Positions 58,456 to 64,000 of a stretch of DNA of 64,000 bases are shown piece by piece. Made by a program: the position numbers and the translations under genes. A model generated the notes under the pieces. The model saw only the letters and a program-made list of their open reading frames with translations. It searched no databases and was not told where the DNA came from. The stretch is from NCBI GenBank assembly GCA_949282555.1, contig CASDPK010000006.1:28611-92610 (forward strand), written 5' to 3'. The stretch comes from an uncultured Lentisphaeraceae bacterium (GTDB lineage: Bacteria > Verrucomicrobiota > Kiritimatiellia > RFP12 > DVOR01). Each line of letters opens with the position of its first letter. The stretch's first letter is position 1.

Positions 58456-59630
58456 GGCGTCGCCGCCTTTCCTTTTGCGGCGGGCAAGGTGCGCACGCGG
58501 CGTTCTGCGCGGGGGAGGCGCACGGTAAAGCATGTGCCTTCTCCCGGACGGCTCGCGCAATCAATTCCGCCGCCATGGGCTTGGACGATCCGCCGAACGA
58601 TCATGAGGCCCAAACCGTTCCCCTTGGCCTTGGTCGTCACGTAAGGATCAAAAATGCGCCCAAGCGCCTCCGTCGGAATACCCACGCCATTGTCCAGCAC
58701 GGAAACGTTCACCCATGCGTCGTCGACCGTCAGCGTCACGCCAATGCGTCCGCCATCGGGAACCGCCTCCATCGCATTCCGCAAAAGGTTGAAGAAGACT
58801 TGTTCCAGTTGTTGGGCATCAAGGAACACATCAGGTATCGCCTCGGGGAAAGCCGTTTGCAGATTGATACGGCGTTGCTCAATGTCAGGCGAGAGCAGGC
58901 GGAGCGTGGCGTCGAGCACGTCACGCACATTGCCGCGCACAAGGGTGGGTTTCGCGGGGCGAATGGCGGCCAAGAAGCGGCGCAAGATGCCATCCAGCCG
59001 GGACGTTTCGCGTTCCGCGGTTTCGGCAAGGCTTTGGAGACTCTCACGCAAAGCCAGGTCGGGCACGTCACGCAATCCGCGTCCGAGGAGTTGCAGATGG
59101 ATGGTGAGGGCGTTCAATGGGTTCCCGATCTCATGGGCAACGCCCGCCGCCAACGTCCGCACGGCCGCCAATCGTTCATCGGCAAGGGCATCCTCTTCCG
59201 CGGCGTGTTCGCGTGTGACGTCACGCAGCATCAACATCAATTCCGTTCGTCCATCGAAAGGGAGCGGCCGGGCATAGAAGGAGATGAAGCGGTGCTCGGG
59301 GTAGGAGACCTCCGCCACGCGCGTCTCAATGCGCGACCAGTCGCCGATCTGTGCACACAGCAACGCATCCAAACCCCAATCGCGCAAATGGCGGGCGAGG
59401 GATTTTCCTTGTCGCTCCTCAAATGAAAACCCAACCATTCGCTCTGCCGCTCGGTTGGCATAGAGCAGACGGGCTCCAGCCCCCACAACGATCAGTCCTT
59501 CGTCGATGGACTGAAAAAGCGTTTCCAAAAATCCTCGTTCGCGGGCAAGCTCAGCAATGTGCGCCGATGCCACCGGCGCGTCGATGCGGTCCAGCCGCGA
59601 CATGAACTTATCGAAGAAACCCTGTCGCAT
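58452..59630 (-). CDS. NtrB-like sensor histidine kinase
   Basis: 392 residues, no membrane segment, so cytoplasmic sensing. PAS domain (about 35-140, SIDEGLIVVGAGARLLYANRAAERMVG), phosphoacceptor His166 in GVAHEIGNPLNAL, and HATPase boxes QVFFNLLRNAME (N), DNGVGI (G1) and GNGLGL (G2). Co-transcribed and overlapping with its regulator. A -10 box lies only 6 bases upstream of the start codon and there is no Shine-Dalgarno, so translation may be leaderless. Confidence 0.93.
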   Translation of the reverse strand: MRQGFFDKFMSRLDRIDAPVASAHIAELARERGFLETLFQSIDEGLIVVGAGARLLYANRAAERMVGFSFEERQGKSLARHLRDWGLDALLCAQIGDWSRIETRVAEVSYPEHRFISFYARPLPFDGRTELMLMLRDVTREHAAEEDALADERLAAVRTLAAGVAHEIGNPLNALTIHLQLLGRGLRDVPDLALRESLQSLAETAERETSRLDGILRRFLAAIRPAKPTLVRGNVRDVLDATLRLLSPDIEQRRINLQTAFPEAIPDVFLDAQQLEQVFFNLLRNAMEAVPDGGRIGVTLTVDDAWVNVSVLDNGVGIPTEALGRIFDPYVTTKAKGNGLGLMIVRRIVQAHGGGIDCASRPGEGTCFTVRLPRAERRVRTLPAAKGKAATP

Positions 59631-59636
59631 AGGGGC

Positions 59637-59642
59637 AGTATA
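59637..59642 (-). promoter_or_regulatory. -10 box TATACT immediately before the kinase start
   Basis: Minus-strand TATACT lies 6 bases before ATG 59630; transcription would start at or beside the start codon. Confidence 0.5.
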
Positions 59643-59887
59643 GCACTTTTGGGCCTCGTGGGCAGTGCTTAAGACGGACCACTATATGACGTGGCCATCG
59701 GTATGATTTCGCGAACAGCACGCAACATCCCTGTGTTTGCTCGTAATCGATAGCGGTGTGCCCGCATTGCGTCCATCAGTTGTTGAGGGGATGGGAAAAC
59801 GTTTTGGCATAATGCCTTAAAACCACTTCCGTATACATTCACCTTTCAGCTAGGGGTTCCATGGTGAAACAATTTGTGTGAGGTGGG

Positions 59888-60003
59888 TCAGTAGGTGGTG
59901 CGATTTCCGCGGTCTGCATCCGGAGATTTCACCACTCCATACGCGAGGCGTGCTCCCATGACGAGACATCCAACACCTCCAAGGCCACCAAGAAGCACGC
60001 GAA
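59888..60003 (-). pseudogene. Out-of-frame C-terminal tail of the gene at 60004
   Basis: Reading one frame away from the end of the upstream gene gives SSKYEPLIRVLLGGLGGVG and then CLVMGARLAYGVV, a typical membrane helix, followed by a short polar end and TGA at 59888-59890. Adding one T to the TTTT run (plus-strand AAAA at 60027-60030) joins the two frames. The rest of 59643-59887 has nothing recognisable. Confidence 0.6.
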
Positions 60004-60969
60004 TCAACGGCTCATATTTAGATGACAAAACACGGGGGCACCATTATCATCAACCACTGCGAGAGGCGTAGAGCGTGCCATTTGGCATGGGTTACTCTCA
60101 TTTGACGGTTGCGACAAATGGGCGTAATAAAGGCGATTTTTCCACTTATAGGAAACAAGCAAATCGTGGCGCGTGGTGGTATGGTGTTTACGTCGGAGTG
60201 TTGTTGTTTGAAGTATGGTGCAACGTTCGGGGAATATTGGGGTTGGCGATGCATGAAGGAGGCGGACTCCAGAGAAGAGGTGTGGCAAAAGCAGCGTGCC
60301 AACACTCAAAAGAACGAGAGACATAAGAGCATAAAACACCTTTTTTAGTCTCAATGCAAAGAGTACGAAAGGCAAAAGCGCGATTGGAAGCAAGAGCAAC
60401 CACCTCGTCCACCCAAAATGATAATAATAGATACCCATAAAAAGGAGTATAAGGCCACCCTGTAATCCGAGCGTCCATGCGGTGAAGGCTCGTTCTAGGT
60501 GGCTTGGCATTTGGAAATTGAGCTCGCGCCCGCGCGACGTAATTCCGCGCTCCCGAAATTTCCACACAAGTATCATTGGCGCAAAAAGAATCCCCAGCAA
60601 TGCGCAAGCGATGACAAAGAGGCGGGCACGGTTCGGATTGAAAAAATAGAAATATCCGTCGGTATCAAGCCAAACGTCTAAAGCAAACGGGAATCCACGA
60701 TTACAATATTCCGCCAATTGCGCATAAGAAGCCTTCCAAAGCACCGGCTTCCCAGTCTCTGTCTTTAGGCAGATTTGCCCATTCCCTCCACCCTCTTCAA
60801 TGCCCGTCACATTCACCATAGTAGGTGAGGTGTTGGCAAGCACAAATTCCCTTTTCGACATCCAGAGCGTCGCAAAGATGGCCGCTACGAGCGCAACAAA
60901 AAGGAGCGCTCGCACACCAAGAGGCACCTCATCACGGGTGATATGTTTTTTCGTTCTCCGTTTCCTCAT
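60004..60969 (-). CDS. Multi-spanning membrane protein, DUF3592-like, C-terminus frameshifted
   Basis: 321 residues as it stands. A membrane helix near residues 22-40, a small soluble domain, then about four helices between 115 and 235, and a C-terminal soluble domain with HDLLVSYKWKNRLYYA and PLAVVDDNGAPVF, which recalls DUF3592 proteins. Those normally end in a membrane helix; here the frame stops at CHLNMSR, but a one-base shift restores such a helix (59888-60003). Either a sequencing slip in a homopolymer, a real mutation, or length variation. GC content is lower than upstream. Part of the Rhs-linked block. Confidence 0.6.
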   Translation of the reverse strand: MRKRRTKKHITRDEVPLGVRALLFVALVAAIFATLWMSKREFVLANTSPTMVNVTGIEEGGGNGQICLKTETGKPVLWKASYAQLAEYCNRGFPFALDVWLDTDGYFYFFNPNRARLFVIACALLGILFAPMILVWKFRERGITSRGRELNFQMPSHLERAFTAWTLGLQGGLILLFMGIYYYHFGWTRWLLLLPIALLPFVLFALRLKKVFYALMSLVLLSVGTLLLPHLFSGVRLLHASPTPIFPERCTILQTTTLRRKHHTTTRHDLLVSYKWKNRLYYAHLSQPSNESNPCQMARSTPLAVVDDNGAPVFCHLNMSR

Positions 60970-61029
60970 ATTCTCCGCCTATTCCCCAATCTTGCCACCC
61001 ACATGGGGCGCACGCACTCTTTTCAGACC

Positions 61030-61554
61030 CTAAGGATTCACGTGAGGATGATGGAGTTGCCATTGCTTAAACAGCGTTTGTGCTTTGGAAAGTGTAATTT
61101 CTTGATATTCCTCTTTGGCAGATTTACGATACAAGAAATGCCAACCTTTTCCTAACATGCGCGTCTTAAATCTGACCGTAGGTTCGCCATTCCAATACTT
61201 ATATAGCGCGACCAATTCTTCCCGAACGCCGTTCACCTTTGAGCATGGAGAGACGTAAAAGTCTGCCTCCCAATGCACCAACATTCCGCTATATACGTAA
61301 AACTTTCCTTCGTAGTACCCACATTCCGAAGGGCGCGTGGGAGAAAATGAGTGATAGACATAAAAACTCTCTACGCCCAAAAACTGTCGGTGTTCCCATT
61401 TGTCGGGGAGGGCGACATCTTGAAGGAGCGGCAATCCTACTTCTTGACGTTTGTCGTTGTAAGGAACGACAATACCCTGATATCCGAGTTCGTCAAATCC
61501 ACCGAGGCATCCATCAATGAGGAAAAAGATGACTGCAATCAATAAGGATTTCAT
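61030..61554 (-). CDS. Putative lipoprotein of unknown function
   Basis: 174 residues. N-terminal MKSLLIAVIFFLIDGC is a lipoprotein signal with lipobox Cys16. The remainder is aromatic-rich (FYVYHSF, YYEGKFYVYSG, HFLYRK) with three further Cys. No family recognised. It sits in the low-GC block behind the Rhs gene with similar small envelope-protein genes. The ribosome site (AGAAAGAAG) is weak. Confidence 0.6.
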   Translation of the reverse strand: MKSLLIAVIFFLIDGCLGGFDELGYQGIVVPYNDKRQEVGLPLLQDVALPDKWEHRQFLGVESFYVYHSFSPTRPSECGYYEGKFYVYSGMLVHWEADFYVSPCSKVNGVREELVALYKYWNGEPTVRFKTRMLGKGWHFLYRKSAKEEYQEITLSKAQTLFKQWQLHHPHVNP

Positions 61555-61661
61555 TGCTTCTTCTTTCTCTTAGTCTTCGAATTCACCGTTGACATCATTA
61601 CGTTTGGCATTGTCCTTCTCCAAGGAAGGCAATGCAAACGGTGAGGCATCGTCATCCATCA

Positions 61662-62252
61662 TCAAAGGTACTCTTTGCTCATGTAATAGGGGATTCGAAG
61701 ATCTTCCAACTTCGGTGTGTCGGGGTAAAGCAACACATCTTCCCCATAGACAAATATCCAATAAAGCGGACGAATCCGAATCGCAATGTCATAAATGATG
61801 ATCTCATCGTCCGTGCGCGGAGTCCCGTCTTCCGGCCATACCTCGAACAAAGGAGCCAAAAGGATACACTCCTTACGACTTGCCGCAAGGAGATCATTGA
61901 TCGCACTCTCTGACCAGTAAGCATACGCCTCCTCTCCTTTCGTTTCCCCCCACGAGGCCGCAATGAGATTCAACCACTGTCCATTACGCGCACATGGGCT
62001 CAACATGCTCTTTTCGAAATCTACGATGATTGGAGGATACCCAACAGGAGAGAATCGTCGCTCTTTTCGAGTGGGGAGAACATTTAGCAGATAATCCATA
62101 TTCCATTTGACAAATTCTTCATCGGTCAAGTGGCCCTTCTGCCTGGCCTCCACCTTCTCCTCAAGTTGCCCCCAAACGCGATCCAATTTCGAAGGGAGAC
62201 ACCCCAACGTCATGCACGAAAGAATGATTAGGCCATACTTGCAAACACTCAT
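61662..62252 (-). CDS. Putative lipoprotein of unknown function
   Basis: 196 residues from ATG 62252 (SD-like AAAAGGTG upstream; an ATG 24 bases earlier is also in frame). MSVCKYGLIILSCMTLGC is a lipoprotein signal with lipobox Cys18. The mature part is acidic with LTDEEFVKWNMDYLLNVLP and no recognised domain. Lies between another lipoprotein gene and the Rhs-coupled membrane gene. Confidence 0.6.
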   Translation of the reverse strand: MSVCKYGLIILSCMTLGCLPSKLDRVWGQLEEKVEARQKGHLTDEEFVKWNMDYLLNVLPTRKERRFSPVGYPPIIVDFEKSMLSPCARNGQWLNLIAASWGETKGEEAYAYWSESAINDLLAASRKECILLAPLFEVWPEDGTPRTDDEIIIYDIAIRIRPLYWIFVYGEDVLLYPDTPKLEDLRIPYYMSKEYL

Positions 62253-62342
62253 TTGGCAACACCTTTTCCCATTCATCTCACAAAACTTGCGCGCTACGCC
62301 TTGCGAGCCTTGCCTTGTTGCACCCGTAGGCTTGAAATGGGC

Positions 62343-63026
62343 TCATGGCCTATTATTCTCCCAATAAGCGTCTAATCCTTGAGCACAAAACCAATACCAC
62401 GGCACCCATCCCTTCTGGGACTTGCTCCAAACTTTGATCAGACCTGGAGGGAATAAGGCAAGAAGCGCGTCACATTCCTGCCGCGTAAGGCAGAAGAACT
62501 CAAACGGCATCAGATTCTCATCTTTTCCCAAGATGGAACTCTGCGAGAAACTCCACCATCGTTTGAGCCCCCCGAGGTGAACCGTGTAATAATTGCATTC
62601 ATTTCGAATGTAAATCTCATTGATAGACTCGCGCGGCAAGGCGTAAACGCGCCACAGCCAGCCCATGCGGACTTCAATGATTGCCTCTTCCGTTGTCAGC
62701 CAATAATGCGCGAGGCGGTAGGAAAGACGTTGACAGAACGGGCTAAGAATTTCCCATATACCCCCAAGGAATATCGCCAAAGGAAGAGCAAAAAAGGGTA
62801 CAAAGAAGAGATAATAAAGAGGGTGGTGAGAGAAAATCTCTTCAACGGAACGGCCCAACATAAAGCGTTCCTGATACAACATAAATCCACCCAATATGAG
62901 ATGCACTGTCCCCCAAAAGAAAGGTTCAAACGTCCACTCCCGTTTTTTCGGGCGTCCATGCCACACAAACACGCCCTGATGATAAGGACAAGGTTGGCGG
63001 TAAGGGTGAAGCGTAAACTTTGTCAT
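62343..63026 (-). CDS. Membrane protein coupled to the Rhs gene (candidate immunity protein)
   Basis: 227 residues. After a polar start with FVWHGRPKKREW come two membrane helices (about 33-52 and 66-92, FFVPFFALPLAIFLGGIW), then YRLAHYWLTTEEAIIEVRMG starting a bPH-like soluble domain. Its start overlaps the Rhs stop as ATGA, the position held by immunity genes in many Rhs loci, and a membrane-embedded protein could protect against an envelope-acting tip. That role is inference. The architecture resembles the protein at 55830, so a housekeeping bPH role is the alternative. Confidence 0.6.
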   Translation of the reverse strand: MTKFTLHPYRQPCPYHQGVFVWHGRPKKREWTFEPFFWGTVHLILGGFMLYQERFMLGRSVEEIFSHHPLYYLFFVPFFALPLAIFLGGIWEILSPFCQRLSYRLAHYWLTTEEAIIEVRMGWLWRVYALPRESINEIYIRNECNYYTVHLGGLKRWWSFSQSSILGKDENLMPFEFFCLTRQECDALLALFPPGLIKVWSKSQKGWVPWYWFCAQGLDAYWENNRP

Positions 63027-64000
63027 TTCTTAAGCAGTCCTGCAAGTGGATTAGCAAAACTCATGCTTTCTTCTTTTCTAAAAGCATCAAAGTCGCTTTT
63101 AGAAAAAAGCGGAGCCGAAAAAGATCCGCCAAAATTAAAAGGAAGAGAAAAATCCAGAAACGCAGTAACATCAACTGAATTGAGCCCATAGCCAACATTT
63201 ACGGAGCAATTATCTCCCGAACAAGAAAGCGAAATATCCGCATCTGCCGTTATCGTTCCACGAACTCCTGCTCCTATCTGCTTCAACTTATTCCGCCATA
63301 AGTAACGCGCAAGAAGTCCGCCTTCAATTCCTGCATAACCTGTTGCACTTAAGGTCGTTGAGAAATCCTCGGGGCCATTGCATAGGTGATACTTTAATTC
63401 CATTTGCGTTGCTGCCTGAAGCCCTGCAAAACCACGAATTCCTGCAAATCCCGTCACACTGAATTTCCAAATGTGAAACAATTTGGAAAATCCACCCGTG
63501 AGTCCAATTTCGCCTCCAAGTGAAAACTCTCCCATTCCTTCCAACACGCAAGGATCTTCGGCGGACTCCTCCAGCGAAAACGAAAGTCCCCATGCAAGAT
63601 TCCAATCAACCGCGTAACCCACGCCAACAAGGCTCCCACGCGTTCTCATTCCACGGTCATCCCCATCCCCACCGATGGAAGCAGTCCATAATCCCAACAT
63701 ATCGACAAATGTGGGATTGTTTCCACAAAAGACAACTTGGGAAGGGAAATTCTCTGCCGGGTCCCGCCCCAGCCACCTTCCGTCTTTGGGGTTGTAGTGG
63801 CGGTAGTTGTAGTAGGCGAGGGCGAGGGTGTCGTCGTGGAATTCGGAGGAAAAGCGGAAGGGATTTCCCACCTCGCTTTCGCTCGTGGGCGCATGATTGG
63901 CAAGGGCGCGGGCACCTGTGGCGGTGACGGCGCCGAAGGGGGCGTAGTCGTAGTGGGCGACGGGCTCATTGAAGGGGCCGACGGTGACGACGTCGGTCAC
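63023..64000 (-). CDS. Rhs repeat protein, C-terminal part (core end plus variable tip)
   Basis: Continues past the right edge, so its N-terminus is missing; 325 residues are visible. The Rhs core end is clear: AYYNYRHYNPKDGRWLGRDP and FCGNNPTFVDMLGL (residues 62-104 of the visible part). After LGL comes a 221-residue tip rich in Gly, Ser and Thr with alternating strands (GEFSLGGEIGLTGGF, GFAGIRGFAGLQAA, GYAGIEGGLLARYL), which matches no nuclease or other toxin I know. GC content drops sharply near 63750, at the core-tip boundary. The stop overlaps the next gene as ATGA. Confidence 0.85.
   Translation of the reverse strand: MTDVVTVGPFNEPVAHYDYAPFGAVTATGARALANHAPTSESEVGNPFRFSSEFHDDTLALAYYNYRHYNPKDGRWLGRDPAENFPSQVVFCGNNPTFVDMLGLWTASIGGDGDDRGMRTRGSLVGVGYAVDWNLAWGLSFSLEESAEDPCVLEGMGEFSLGGEIGLTGGFSKLFHIWKFSVTGFAGIRGFAGLQAATQMELKYHLCNGPEDFSTTLSATGYAGIEGGLLARYLWRNKLKQIGAGVRGTITADADISLSCSGDNCSVNVGYGLNSVDVTAFLDFSLPFNFGGSFSAPLFSKSDFDAFRKEESMSFANPLAGLLKK

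Noticed and set aside
60020..60040. Programmed -1 frameshift site at the end of the gene at 60004
   Set aside because: The TTTT context does not form an X-XXY-YYZ heptamer with good re-pairing, and no strong downstream hairpin or pseudoknot is evident. A simple indel is more likely.

Overview
The window looks like chromosomal DNA of a Gram-negative bacterium with fairly high GC. Outer-membrane genes (lpxI, kdsA, lptC-lptA-lptB), a PEP-CTERM surface protein, a Tat-exported sulfatase, several secreted glycoside hydrolases, an HPr kinase with HPr and enzyme I, and a 28-residue bS22/COX24-like protein together suggest the PVC group (Verrucomicrobiota/Kiritimatiellota-like, polysaccharide-degrading, perhaps gut-associated). 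The lineage is an inference; there is no rRNA to confirm it.

Layout. 1-3.2 kb: end of a RhuM-like gene and a type III restriction subunit. 3.5-13.2 kb: secreted six-hairpin protein, two thioredoxin-fold paralogues, recQ, a transglutaminase-like protein, a polytopic membrane protein, gluQ and a flavin-binding protein. 13.5-15.4 kb: ftsB-like, lpxI, upp. 15.4-21.6 kb (minus): citrate synthase, epimerase, tsaB, a small unknown, MATE exporter, anion permease. 21.8-30.8 kb (plus): a long run kdsA-lptC-lptA-lptB-hpf, then hprK-ptsH-ptsI-yihY and two pseudopilins, linking LPS precursor supply and export with a PTS phospho-relay. 31-34.6 kb: rpsP-trmD-rplS, a secreted SGNH esterase, and hisG with a bS22-like small protein. 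34.7-39.2 kb: a 235-bp MITE with an 8-bp target duplication, then a promoter whose spacer holds a 12-G tract, then a PEP-CTERM protein, a secreted beta-rich protein and the sulfatase. 39.3-47.4 kb: carB, tRNA-Leu, ispF, GH20 hexosaminidase, speA. 47.4-59.6 kb: GH2 beta-galactosidase, a 703-residue unknown, GH97, and an operon of an NtrB/NtrC-like pair with a secreted CxxCxGxG protein and a membrane protein. 59.9-64 kb: an AT-richer block with the C-terminal end of an Rhs protein and its downstream cargo genes.

The strongest unusual signal is 34.7-35.0 kb. A non-autonomous ISL3-like MITE sits between the hisG promoter and a divergent promoter whose consensus -35 and its -10 are separated by a homopolymeric G tract. 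That is the layout of slipped-strand phase variation, here controlling a predicted surface protein. The second is the Rhs tip, whose stop codon overlaps the start of a membrane-protein gene in the position usually held by an immunity gene.

Recurring themes are tight ATGA/TGATG gene overlaps, strong GC-rich terminators between convergent genes, and several genes whose -10 box lies only 6-7 bases before the start codon with no Shine-Dalgarno, suggesting leaderless mRNAs. Family names rest on motifs read by eye; no database search was run.
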